A stretch of 64,000 nt of DNA from CAIWHR01 sp963846855 (GTDB lineage Bacteria; Pseudomonadota; Gammaproteobacteria; Burkholderiales; Casimicrobiaceae), in the NCBI GenBank assembly GCA_963846855.1, contig CAWJXK010000007.1:434001-498000 (forward strand). The letters run 5' to 3'. Positions 49,183 to 57,831 of the stretch are shown one piece after another. The position numbers and the translations under genes were made by a program. The number at the start of each line of letters is the position of its first letter. Positions within the stretch are counted from its first letter, which is position 1. Below the pieces are notes generated by a model. The model had not been told where the DNA came from. It did no database searches and was given only the letters and a program-made list of their open reading frames with translations.

Positions 49183-51609
49183 ATGGCAGATCGGTTCGAC
49201 ATTGCGATCGTCGGCTCCGGCCCGTCCGGGCTCTCCGCCGCTGCGCACGCGGCGGAACTCGGCGTCGCGCATGTGCTGCTCGAGTCCGGGCGGCATCCGG
49301 CGGCCACGATCTACAAGTACCAGAAGGGCAAATACGTGATGGCGGAGCCCGCGGTGCTGCCGCTGCGGAGCCCGATGTCGTTCGCGGCGGGAACCCGCGA
49401 GACGATCCTCGGCGCGTGGGAAGCCGAGATCGCGAAGTACAAGGTTAACCTCCGCCACGGCGCCGACGTCACCGCGATCGCGGGGCAGAAAGGCGCGTTC
49501 GCGCTGAAGCTCGCCGACGGCAGCGCCGTCGAGGCGGCCAATGTGATCCTCGCGATCGGACTGCAGGGCAACCTGCGCAAGCTGGGCGTGCCCGGCGAAG
49601 ACCTGCCGGTGGTCCAGTACCAGCTCGACGACCCCGACGAGTATTCGGACGAGACCATCGTCATCGTCGGCGCCGGCGACGCCGCGATCGAGAACGCGCT
49701 CGGTCTCGCTCCGCAGAACCGCGTCATACTTATCAACCGCAACGAGGAATTCGCGCGCTGCAAGGAAGGCAACCTCGAGCTTGTGCTGGCTGCGATCAAG
49801 GACGGCCGCATCGAGTGCCGCTACCAGACGAAGGCGCTCGGCGTGGAAATGGTCGAGACGGCCGGTTGTCCCGCGTGCTTCAGCGCGACGACGACCGCCG
49901 GCACCGAGCTCATCGGATGCCACCGCGTCATCGCGCGGCTGGGGGCGACTCCCCCGCGCAAGCTGGTCGAGTCCTTCGGCGTCGCGTTTCCCAACAGCGA
50001 TCCGGCATCGGTTCCGCAGCTCTCCGACACGTACGAGTCCAACGTTCCCGGCCTCTACATCGTCGGCGCGCTCGGCGGCTACCCGCTGATCAAGCAAGCG
50101 ATGAACCAGGGGTTCGAGGCGGTCGAATACATCCGCGGCAACCGCGTCGCACCGGCCGACGAGCCGCTGCTCAGGAAGAAGTTCTCGGTCTACAAGCGGG
50201 CGCGCACCGTCGGCGAGGGACTCGCGCTGCTCCAGCGCCACGTCCCGCTGCTGGCGGGCATCACCACGCTGCAGCTGCGCGAGTTCCTGATCGACAGCGA
50301 CATCCGCACGCCGGCGCGCGGCGACGTCATCTTTGCCCGCAACGACTACTCGGACACGTTCTTCTGCATCGTCGAGGGCCTGGTCGAGGTCGAAATCGCC
50401 GACGAATCGGGAAAGAAGGAGCGCGACATCGTGCTGGGCGCCGGCGAATTCTTCGGCGAACTCTCGCTCATCTCCGGCCGCCGCCGCGCCGCGACGGTCC
50501 GCGCTGGGCAGGGCTGCGTGCTGATCGAGACGCCGCGGCGCTCGATGGTGAAGCTGATCGCGTCGGTCGACAGCGTGCGGCGGACGATCGACGCCGTGTT
50601 CCTCAAGCACACGATCCTCGCCCACCTGTCGCAGGAGCTTCTGCCGGGCGACGTCGACACGCTGATCTCGAACGCGCAGCTCAAGACCTACGCGGCCGGC
50701 GAGACGCTCTTTGCCGAGGGCGACGCGCCGGACGGCCTCTATCTGCTGCGCCGCGGATCGGTCGCGGTGTCGCGCCGCATCGGCGGGCGCGAGGTCGTGC
50801 TCTCGTATGTCGCGGCCGGCAACTACATCGGCGAGATGGCGCTCCTGTCGGACGGGCCGCGGATGGGCACCGTGAAGGCGGCAGTCGCGACCGAAGCGAT
50901 CGTGCTCGACAGCGCGCGGTTCAAGGACGTCGTGGCCCGCCAGCCGGCGCTGCGCGAGAAGCTCGAGGGCCGGTTCCTCGAGCGCATCCGCGCGAACGTG
51001 CAGATGGAGTCGAATACCCAGTCGGGCAGCGTGATCAGCTACCTGCTGCAGCAGGGCATCGGCGAGGCGACCGACGTGCTGCTGATCGACGAGAGCCTTT
51101 GCATCCGCTGCGACAACTGCGAGCGGGCCTGCGCCGACACGCACGACGGGACGTCGCGGCTCAACCGTGAATCCGGGCCGACGTACGTGCAGCTCCACGT
51201 GCCGACGTCATGCCGACACTGCGAGAACCCGCATTGCATGAAGGACTGTCCGCCCGACGCCATCCATCGCGCGCAGAACGGCGAGGTCTACATCGCCGAC
51301 AGCTGCATCGGCTGCGGCAATTGCGAGCGCAACTGTCCGTACGGCGTGATCCAGATGGCATCGCTCGATCCCGCGCGGCGCGCGGCCGGGCTGTGGTCGT
51401 GGCTGCTGTGGGGCTCCGGCGCCGAGCCGGGCCGCGAGCCGAAGTCCCACGACAAGTCGATGCAGAAGAAGGCGGTGAAGTGCGACATGTGCAAGGGGAT
51501 CGACGGCGGCGCCGCCTGCGTGCGCGCCTGCCCGACGGGTGCCGCGCTGCGCGTGTCTCCGGAAAGATTCCTCGACTACGCCGGCGTCGCCGAGACGACC
51601 ACGTCCTGA
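49183..51609 (+). CDS. FAD oxidoreductase fused to two cNMP-binding domains and a four-cluster ferredoxin
   Basis: 808 residues, no signal peptide, so cytoplasmic. Residues 1-330: TrxR/YpdA-like flavoprotein with GSGPSG (11-16) and a second Rossmann motif IVGAGDAAIENA (161-172). Residues about 355-460 and 475-590: two cyclic-nucleotide-binding domains with phosphate-binding cassettes FGELSLISGRRRAATVR and GEMALLSDGPRMGTVKA. Residues 640-790: NrfC/PsrB-like domain with 16 cysteines (C640, 643, 646, 650; 677, 680, 685, 689; 708, 711, 714, 718; 767, 770, 779, 783), enough for four [4Fe-4S] clusters. It probably moves electrons between NAD(P)H or another donor and the membrane cytochromes under cAMP or cGMP control. 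Last gene of the operon. Confidence 0.85.
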   Translation: MADRFDIAIVGSGPSGLSAAAHAAELGVAHVLLESGRHPAATIYKYQKGKYVMAEPAVLPLRSPMSFAAGTRETILGAWEAEIAKYKVNLRHGADVTAIAGQKGAFALKLADGSAVEAANVILAIGLQGNLRKLGVPGEDLPVVQYQLDDPDEYSDETIVIVGAGDAAIENALGLAPQNRVILINRNEEFARCKEGNLELVLAAIKDGRIECRYQTKALGVEMVETAGCPACFSATTTAGTELIGCHRVIARLGATPPRKLVESFGVAFPNSDPASVPQLSDTYESNVPGLYIVGALGGYPLIKQAMNQGFEAVEYIRGNRVAPADEPLLRKKFSVYKRARTVGEGLALLQRHVPLLAGITTLQLREFLIDSDIRTPARGDVIFARNDYSDTFFCIVEGLVEVEIADESGKKERDIVLGAGEFFGELSLISGRRRAATVRAGQGCVLIETPRRSMVKLIASVDSVRRTIDAVFLKHTILAHLSQELLPGDVDTLISNAQLKTYAAGETLFAEGDAPDGLYLLRRGSVAVSRRIGGREVVLSYVAAGNYIGEMALLSDGPRMGTVKAAVATEAIVLDSARFKDVVARQPALREKLEGRFLERIRANVQMESNTQSGSVISYLLQQGIGEATDVLLIDESLCIRCDNCERACADTHDGTSRLNRESGPTYVQLHVPTSCRHCENPHCMKDCPPDAIHRAQNGEVYIADSCIGCGNCERNCPYGVIQMASLDPARRAAGLWSWLLWGSGAEPGREPKSHDKSMQKKAVKCDMCKGIDGGAACVRACPTGAALRVSPERFLDYAGVAETTTS

Positions 51610-51624
51610 ACGGGCCGGCGCCCG

Positions 51625-52977
51625 CTATTTCGGCGCGCCCATCACCAGATTCGGGAACGCGGTGGCGATCCCGGGAAACACGCAGATCAGCACGATCGCG
51701 GCGAACATCAGCACGACGAACGGCAGCACGCCCCACACGACGTCGCGCAGCGGAATGTCCGGCGCGATGTTCTTGATGACGAACAGGTTGAGGCCCACCG
51801 GCGGGTGGATGAGGCCCATCTCCATCACGATCGTCATCAGCACGCCGAACCAGATGAGGTCGAAGCCGGCCGCCTTGAGCGGCGGCAGGATGATCGGCGC
51901 CGTCATCAGGATGATCGAGACGGGCGGCAGGAAGAACCCGAGCACGACGACGAGGAACAGGATCGCGGCCAGCAGCAGCCATTTCGCCAGGTGCATCGCC
52001 ACGATCGACTGCGCCGCCGACTGGCTGATGTGCAGGTAGCTCATCACATAGGAGAAGAGCAGCGACATGCCGATGATGAACATCAGCATCGTCGACTCCT
52101 TCAGCGTCGCGCCGAGGATCGGCGCGAGGTCGCGCGGCCGCCAGACGCGGTAGGCGAATCCGATCAGCAGCAGCGCGAGCAGCGCGCCGAGCCCCGCGGT
52201 CTCCGAAGGCGTCGCGTAGCCGCCGTAGAGCGCCACCATCACGCCGATCAGCAGCACGACGAAGGGGACGACGCGCGGCAGCATCTCGACCTTTTCGTGC
52301 AGCGTGTAGATCTTCTGCTCGAGATACGCGGAATGCGTTCCGGCATTCTCGAACGCCGCGTGCGCGGCGGCATACTCGCGGCGGAAGCGCCATGCGGCGT
52401 ACAGCGCGAACAGCGCGACCAGCAGCATCCCGGGCCCGATGCCGGCGAGGAAGAGCCGGCCGAGCGACACCTCCGCCGCGACGGCGTAGAGGATCATCGT
52501 GATCGACGGTGGCAGCAGGATGCCGAGCGTGCCGCCGGCCGCGATGATGCCGGCGGCGAATCCCGGCGAATAACCGCGCATCCGCATTTCCGGGATGCCG
52601 GCGCTGCCGATCGCGGAGCACGTCGCGGGGCTCGATCCCGCCATCGCGGCGAAGAGCGCGCAAGTGAACACGTTCGCGATGCCGAGCCCGCCGGGAATGC
52701 GCTGCATCCACGCGTGCATCGCGAGATAGAGGTCGCGCCCGGCATTGGAGCGGCCGATCGCCGCGCCCTTGAGGATGAACAGCGGGATCGACAGCAGCGT
52801 TATGCTCGCCATCTCCTCGTAGACGTTCTGCGTGACGGTGTCGAGCGAGGAGGCGGGCATGAACACCGCCATGAACAGCATCGCGACGAAGCCCAGCGCG
52901 AACGCGATCGGCATTCCCGAGAACATGACGACGAGCGTCACGCCGCCGAACAACAGCCCGATGGCCAGCACACTCAC
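51625..52977 (-). CDS. dctM: TRAP transporter large permease DctM
   Basis: 450 residues, about 12 membrane helices of the DctM/SLC13-like family. Seen: MSVLAIGLLFGGVTLVVMFS, LSIPLFILKGAAIGRSNAGR, GSAGIPEMRMRGYSPGFAAG, GGTLGILLPPSITMILY and LIHPPVGLNLFVIKNI. A roughly 40-residue hydrophilic insert follows the first half (YAAAHAAFENAG to KIYTLHEK). It imports an organic acid with DctP and DctQ using a sodium or proton gradient. It is last in the operon and separated from dctQ by 336 bases of repeat, unlike the usual near-overlap. Confidence 0.93.
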   Translation of the reverse strand: MSVLAIGLLFGGVTLVVMFSGMPIAFALGFVAMLFMAVFMPASSLDTVTQNVYEEMASITLLSIPLFILKGAAIGRSNAGRDLYLAMHAWMQRIPGGLGIANVFTCALFAAMAGSSPATCSAIGSAGIPEMRMRGYSPGFAAGIIAAGGTLGILLPPSITMILYAVAAEVSLGRLFLAGIGPGMLLVALFALYAAWRFRREYAAAHAAFENAGTHSAYLEQKIYTLHEKVEMLPRVVPFVVLLIGVMVALYGGYATPSETAGLGALLALLLIGFAYRVWRPRDLAPILGATLKESTMLMFIIGMSLLFSYVMSYLHISQSAAQSIVAMHLAKWLLLAAILFLVVVLGFFLPPVSIILMTAPIILPPLKAAGFDLIWFGVLMTIVMEMGLIHPPVGLNLFVIKNIAPDIPLRDVVWGVLPFVVLMFAAIVLICVFPGIATAFPNLVMGAPK

Positions 52978-53313
52978 GTAAGCCCCCCCACGCTTGCGGC
53001 CTCATTGGCCAATTCGCCCGCTGCGCTGCCCCACGGAGCGCAATTCCATGCGGCCTCATTGTAAGAGCGAGTCATCGGAAGCCGTCTCGCGTCGGCCGCC
53101 GCCCGCGCTCGCGGACGCGCCCTTCGGTGCGTCCTCATTGCATGGTCCAGACGCACGATCCTCCTGCGCGTCGGGTGCCACCCGCGTTCGCGGACGCGCC
53201 CTTCGGGCCTGGGCTTCGCCCCGCTCGCGCAGGCGTCCTGAGCGTCGCCCCGCTCGCGCAGGCGTCCTTCGGGCGGCCCGGCGGCGCTCGTGGCCCGCGC
53301 TCCGTCGCGGGGA
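52978..53313. repeat. Dispersed repeat cluster between dctQ and dctM
   Basis: No gene is visible in these 336 bases. The core TGCGGCCTCATTG occurs near 52994 and 53049 and as a variant near 53128. A longer unit ending GCTCGCGGACGCGCCCTTCG occurs at about 53088-53127 and 53166-53239. TCGCCCCGCTCGCGCAGGCG (plus TCC) is tandemly duplicated at 53216-53238 and 53245-53267. Short palindromes GCCCTTCGGGC and GGGCTTCGCCC inside it would fold as adjacent hairpins in RNA. A further copy lies at 53917-54038. Confidence 0.8.
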
Positions 53314-53871
53314 TCAAGCCGGTGGCTCCTTCGCGACGAAGTGGCCGACCGACTGCAGCAGGAGCTGGACCACGAGGAGCGACATGCCGACCGCCATCAG
53401 CCCGTAGGGAATCGTGAGCGGCGGCGCGAACGTCGACGACGTCGTCATCTTGTCGACCCACGCCTCGTGGAACAGCGTCCACGACTTCCACGCGAAGAAC
53501 GCGCAGAACGCGAGCGTCATGAAGTCGACCAGCACGACCCGGATGCGGTTGACGCCGTCCGGGAGGATGCTGGCCACCGCCTCGATCCCGATGTGCCCGC
53601 GCTGCGCCTGCACCCACGCGCCGGCGAGGAACACCGCGCCGACGATGCAGAACACGGCGGCTTCGTCCTGCCAGTCCGTGCCGGCCTTGAAGAAGTAGCG
53701 CGATACGACGCTGTAGGTCAGCACCAGCGAGGCGGCCAGCAGCGCCACCATGCCGACGACCGAGATCGCGCGGTTGACGCGATTGAGCGCGATTTCGATC
53801 AAACCCAGCGCACCGGCGTGGACCGCGAGCTTGCCTTTCGGCGCGCCCGGCAGGTCGACGCCGTGCGTCAC
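53314..53871 (-). CDS. dctQ: TRAP transporter small permease DctQ
   Basis: 185 residues from GTG 53871, preceded by AAGGGACGG on the - strand. Four membrane helices: ISVVGMVALLAASLVLTYSV, FCIVGAVFLAGAWVQAQ, VVLVDFMTLAFCAFFAWKSW, and LMAVGMSLLVVQLLLQSVGH. The DctQ signature region is SRYFFKAGTDWQDEAAVF and QRGHIGIEAVASILP. A longer start at 53940 (MQRGRIEL) would run into the repeat and is less likely. It partners DctM and DctP. Confidence 0.88.
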   Translation of the reverse strand: MTHGVDLPGAPKGKLAVHAGALGLIEIALNRVNRAISVVGMVALLAASLVLTYSVVSRYFFKAGTDWQDEAAVFCIVGAVFLAGAWVQAQRGHIGIEAVASILPDGVNRIRVVLVDFMTLAFCAFFAWKSWTLFHEAWVDKMTTSSTFAPPLTIPYGLMAVGMSLLVVQLLLQSVGHFVAKEPPA

Positions 53872-53916
53872 AAGTCCGTCCCTTCTGTCGTCGACGAAGG
53901 GCGATGCACTGAATCG

Positions 53917-54038
53917 CAGTTCGATGCGGCCTCGTTGCACCCGTCTCGCATTGGACGCCGTTGCGCGTCGGCCGCCACCCGCGCTCGCGGACGCGCCCTT
54001 CGGGCCTGGGCTTCGCCCCGCTCGCGCGGGCGTCCTCG
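53917..54038. repeat. Dispersed repeat copy between dctP and dctQ
   Basis: The unit starts CGCAGTTCGATGCGGCCTCG (compare CGCAATTCCATGCGGCCTCA at about 53037) and, at the same spacing of about 50 bases, continues with GCGCGTCGGCCGCCACCCGC and GCTCGCGGACGCGCCC, then the two TTCG-loop hairpins. It matches the cluster at 52978-53313 over roughly 120 bases. The 184-base gap between the dctP stop and the dctQ start is otherwise empty. Confidence 0.8.
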
Positions 54039-54055
54039 GGGCGACCCTTCGGCGC

Positions 54056-55078
54056 TCACAACAGCTTCTCGGCCAGCGCGAGCAGCTTCGCGCAGTTCGC
54101 GTTCTTGTCCGAGTAGTCCTTCCAGACGGGCCGCGCCAACGCCTGCCATCTCTTGAGCGTCGCGTCGTCGAGGTCGGAGACCTTGGCGCCGGCCTTCGTG
54201 TAGACGTTCGCGACCGCGATGTCGTCGGCCATCGCGCTCTCGACGGCGAATTTCTCGAGCTCGGTGCCGACCGCCATGATCGCGTCCTGCTGCGGCTTCG
54301 ACAGCTTGTCGAACACTTCCTTCGACATCATCAGCGGCTCGAACATGAACCAGTACGATTTGCCGCGCCCGCTCGTGAGGAACTTCGACACTTCCTCGAG
54401 CCGGAACGAGATGAGGCTGGTCGACGACGTCAGCGCCGCGTCCATCGCGCCGGTCTGCATCGCCGCGTAGATCTCGTTCGACGGCAGCGACAGCACCGAC
54501 GCGCCGGCGTCCTTGAACATCATGTCCATCTCGCGGCTGCCGCCGCGCACCTTGATGCCCTTCGCGTCCTCCGGCCCGACCAGCGGCTTGCTCCGGCTCG
54601 CGACGCCGCCCGCCTGCCAGATCCACGTGATGACGATCACGCCCTTCTCGGCCAGGAACTGCGACAGGAACTTTCCGACCTCGGCGTTCTTCCACTTGCT
54701 GCCGATTTCATAGGACGGAACGAGCGCCGGCAGGAGCCCGATGTTGGTCTCCGGGACTTCGCCGCCGGCATAGGAGAGCGGCACCAGCGAGAGATCGAGC
54801 GCGCCCTTGCGCAGCGCGCTGAACTGCGAGTTGACCTTGACCAGCGACGAGTTCGGATAGATGTCGAACTTGAGCGAGCCGTTGGTGCGCTTCTCGACGT
54901 CCCGCGCGAACCTGCGCACCAGGCGGTCGCGGAAGTCGCCCGTGTCGATCGTACCGCCCGGGAACTGGTGCGAGATCTTGAGCGTGGTGACGGTCTGGCC
55001 GAGCGCGCGCGGGCTGAGCGCGGCGAGGGGGACTGCGGCAAGCGTGCCGGCGACGAACCGGCGGCGGTCGAATTTCAT
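54056..55078 (-). CDS. dctP: TRAP transporter substrate-binding protein DctP
   Basis: 340 residues. N-terminal twin-Arg signal (DRRRFVAGTLAAVPLAAL). Seen: LKISHQFPGGTIDTGDF, KRTNGSLKFDIYPNSSL, the carboxylate-binding region KGIKVRGGSREMDMMF with the conserved Arg, and EIYAAMQTGAMDAA. GGAGGAGCC directly before ATG 55078 decides the start over the ATG nine codons upstream. It captures an organic acid, not identifiable from sequence, and passes it to DctQM. First gene of the operon, divergent from maeB; a C4-dicarboxylate would fit that neighbour, but this is weak. Confidence 0.92.
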   Translation of the reverse strand: MKFDRRRFVAGTLAAVPLAALSPRALGQTVTTLKISHQFPGGTIDTGDFRDRLVRRFARDVEKRTNGSLKFDIYPNSSLVKVNSQFSALRKGALDLSLVPLSYAGGEVPETNIGLLPALVPSYEIGSKWKNAEVGKFLSQFLAEKGVIVITWIWQAGGVASRSKPLVGPEDAKGIKVRGGSREMDMMFKDAGASVLSLPSNEIYAAMQTGAMDAALTSSTSLISFRLEEVSKFLTSGRGKSYWFMFEPLMMSKEVFDKLSKPQQDAIMAVGTELEKFAVESAMADDIAVANVYTKAGAKVSDLDDATLKRWQALARPVWKDYSDKNANCAKLLALAEKLL

Positions 55079-55297
55079 GGCTCCTCCATTCGAGATGTGC
55101 TGCACTCACGCGGCCATCTCCGGTTCCACGCGGCGTCGGGCGCCGTCGCTTCGGGAACGCTGGTGGCCTCGCCTAATGATAGCCGAACGGAGCCGGGCGT
55201 TCGCTCCGCCCAAATGCCGGTCCGGGAGCGCCGGCCCGGGCCATGCCCGACGCCCCTTGGGCTATCATGCCAGTCCCGCGTCCCGGATGCCGCACCC

Positions 55298-57589
55298 ATG
55301 CCCGACAAGGAAATCCGCGAGGCTTCGCTCGAATATCATCGCTTGTCGCCTCCGGGCAAAATTTCGATCGCGCCGACCAAGCATCTCACCAACCAGCGCG
55401 ATCTCGCGCTCGCGTATTCACCCGGGGTCGCCGCCGCCTGCGACGAGATCGTCCGCGACCCTGCCGAGGCGCGCAATCTCACCGCGCGCGGCAATCTGAT
55501 CGGCGTCGTCACCAACGGCACCGCGGTGCTCGGGCTGGGCTCGATCGGCCCGCTCGCCGCGAAGCCGGTGATGGAAGGCAAGGCGGTGCTGTTCAAGACG
55601 TTCGCGGGGATCGACTGCTTCGACATCGAGATCAACGAGCGCGACCCGGACAAGCTGGTCGAGATCATCGCCGCACTCGAGCCGACGTTCGGCGGCATCA
55701 ACCTCGAGGACATCAAGGCGCCGGAGTGCTTCTACGTCGAGCGCAAGCTGCGCGAGCGCCTCTCGATTCCCGTCTTCCACGACGACCAGCACGGCACCGC
55801 GATCGTCGTCGGCGCAGCGATCACCAACGGCCTGCGCGTCGTCGGCAAGGATCCCGCGAAGGTCAAGGTCGTCTGCTCCGGCGCGGGTGCCGCGGCGCTC
55901 GCGTGCCTCGATCTCCTCGTGTCGATCGGCATTCCGCAGAAGAACATCTGGGTCTCCGACATCTGCGGTGTCGTCTACGCCGGGCGCAAGGAGGAGATGG
56001 ACGAGAACAAGGCGCGCTACGCGCAGAAGACCGACGCACGCAAGCTGGTCGACCTGCTGCCCGGCGCCGACATCTTCCTCGGACTCTCCGCGGCGAAGGT
56101 GCTGAAGCCCGAGTGGCTCGCGCAGATGGCCGATCGGCCGCTCATCATGGCGCTTGCCAATCCCGAGCCCGAGATCATGCCGGACCTCGCGAAGGCGGCC
56201 CGGCCCGACGCGATCATCGCCACCGGACGCTCCGACTACCCCAACCAGGTCAACAACGTGCTCGTGTTTCCGTTCATCTTCCGCGGAGCGCTCGACGTCG
56301 CGGCGACGCGGATCAACGAGCCGATGAAGGTGGCGGCGGTGCGCGCGCTCGCCGATCTCGCGATGGCGGAGCAGTCGGACATCGTCGCGCAGGCGTATCA
56401 CATCGAGAACCTGAGCTTCGGCCCGGAATACCTGATTCCGAAGCCGTTCGACCCTCGCCTCATCGTCGAGATCGCGCTGGCGGTGGCGAAGGCGGCGATG
56501 GACTCCGGCGTCGCGCTGCGGCCGATCGCGGATTTCGCCGCGTACCGCGAGAAGCTCACGCAGTTCGTCTATCACTCCGGCCTGCTGATGAAGCCAATCT
56601 TCGCGGCGGCGAAGCAGGAGCCACGACGGATCGTCTACGCCGAAGGCGAGGAAGAGCGCGTGCTGCGCGCCGTGCAGGTGGTCGTCGACGAAGGGCTCGC
56701 GAAGCCGATCCTGATCGCGCGTCCCGCCGTGCTGCAGCAGAACATCGAGCGCTACGGCCTGCGCATCCGGCCCGGCGTCGACGTCGAGGTCGTCAATCCG
56801 GAGAACGACTCGCGCTACCGCGCCTACTGGGCGGAGTACTACCGGCTGACGAAACGCATGGGCGTTTCGCCGGTGTCCGCGAAAGTCGACCTGCGCCGGC
56901 GCTTCACGCTGATCGGCGCGATGATGATCCACATGGGCGACGCCGAAGGGATGCTGTGCGGCACGTTCGGCACGCACGAATCGCACCGCCGGTTCATCAC
57001 GCAGGTGATCGGCCTGCGCAAGGGCGCGAAGGTGTACGCCGCGATGAACGCCGTCGTGATGCCCAGCCGGACTGTCTTCATCGCCGACACCTACGTCAAC
57101 ATCGATCCGTCGGCCGAGGAAGTCGCGGAGATCACGGTGCTCGCGGCGGAGGAGATCCGCCGCTTCGGCATCACGCCGAAGGTGGCGCTGCTCTCGCATT
57201 CGAGCTTCGGCAGCGGCTCCGACCCGCAGGCGCGGAAGATGCAGCGGGCGCTCGCGATGGTCGCGGCGCTGGACCCCGAACTCGAGGTCGAGGGCGAGAT
57301 GCACGGCGACGCGGCGCTCGACGAGGCGGTGCGGCTGCGTGTGTTTCCGGATTCGCGGCTAAAGGGGGAGGCGAACCTCCTCATCATGCCAACCGTCGAC
57401 GCCGCCAACATCGCGTTCAACCTGCTCAAGGTCGCGGCCGGCAGCGGGGTGACCCTCGGGCCGATCCTGCTCGGCGTCGCCAAGCCCGCGCACATCCTGA
57501 CGCCGTCGGCGACCGTGCGCCGCATCGTCAACATGACCGCGCTGGCCGTCGTCGACGCCAACATGCAGCGGCAGTCGCAGCTCGTCTGA
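55298..57589 (+). CDS. maeB: NADP-dependent malic enzyme (MaeB type)
   Basis: 763 residues, the large hybrid form. Residues 1 to about 430 are malic enzyme: SLEYHRLSPPGKISIAPTKH, GLGSIGPLAAKPVMEGKA, DDQHGTAIVVGAAITNGLRV with catalytic and metal residues, and the NAD(P) motif VVCSGAGAAALACL. Residues about 430-763 are a phosphotransacetylase-like regulatory domain (RIVYAEGEEERVLRAVQVVV, LLSHSSFGSGSDPQARKMQR). It decarboxylates malate to pyruvate, making NADPH. The ATG at 55298 is the family start; a longer upstream reading crosses TRAP genes on the other strand and is spurious. A -10-like TATCAT (55263-55268) lies upstream. Confidence 0.96.
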   Translation: MPDKEIREASLEYHRLSPPGKISIAPTKHLTNQRDLALAYSPGVAAACDEIVRDPAEARNLTARGNLIGVVTNGTAVLGLGSIGPLAAKPVMEGKAVLFKTFAGIDCFDIEINERDPDKLVEIIAALEPTFGGINLEDIKAPECFYVERKLRERLSIPVFHDDQHGTAIVVGAAITNGLRVVGKDPAKVKVVCSGAGAAALACLDLLVSIGIPQKNIWVSDICGVVYAGRKEEMDENKARYAQKTDARKLVDLLPGADIFLGLSAAKVLKPEWLAQMADRPLIMALANPEPEIMPDLAKAARPDAIIATGRSDYPNQVNNVLVFPFIFRGALDVAATRINEPMKVAAVRALADLAMAEQSDIVAQAYHIENLSFGPEYLIPKPFDPRLIVEIALAVAKAAMDSGVALRPIADFAAYREKLTQFVYHSGLLMKPIFAAAKQEPRRIVYAEGEEERVLRAVQVVVDEGLAKPILIARPAVLQQNIERYGLRIRPGVDVEVVNPENDSRYRAYWAEYYRLTKRMGVSPVSAKVDLRRRFTLIGAMMIHMGDAEGMLCGTFGTHESHRRFITQVIGLRKGAKVYAAMNAVVMPSRTVFIADTYVNIDPSAEEVAEITVLAAEEIRRFGITPKVALLSHSSFGSGSDPQARKMQRALAMVAALDPELEVEGEMHGDAALDEAVRLRVFPDSRLKGEANLLIMPTVDAANIAFNLLKVAAGSGVTLGPILLGVAKPAHILTPSATVRRIVNMTALAVVDANMQRQSQLV

Positions 57590-57635
57590 GGCCGGTCCCC
57601 GCATCAGGTAAGATAGCCAACTTTCTGCGGCACAC

Positions 57636-57726
57636 GGAGAGGTGGATGAGCGGTTTAAGTCGCACGCCTGGAAAGCGTGTTTAGGTTAATAACCTAACGC
57701 GGGTTCGAATCCCGCCCTCTCCGCCA
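57636..57726 (+). tRNA. tRNA-Ser (anticodon GGA)
   Basis: 91 bases including an encoded CCA. Acceptor GGAGAGG (57636-57642) pairs with CCTCTCC (57716-57722); discriminator G, then CCA. Anticodon stem CACGC/GCGTG encloses loop CTGGAAA, anticodon GGA, reading UCC and UCU. A long variable arm (TTTAGGTTAATAACCTAA) marks a class II Ser tRNA, and the T-arm shows GGTTCGAATCC. A -10-like TAAGAT lies at 57609-57614. A short hairpin AGAGCCG/CGGCTCT follows at 57737-57758. Confidence 0.97.
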
Positions 57727-57831
57727 GTAGCTTCAAAGAGCCGGCTCAAATCGGCTCTCGTAATCCAGCAAATCCACACTATGCCGATCTGTTAAACGGG
57801 AGTTTCGGACTCGCGTTTTGGGAGAACTTCG

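Noticed and set aside
53750..55297. A possible 500-residue N-terminal extension of malic enzyme across dctP and dctQ.
   Set aside because: The family start is at ATG 55298; the upstream part lies antisense to well-supported TRAP genes and has no similarity.
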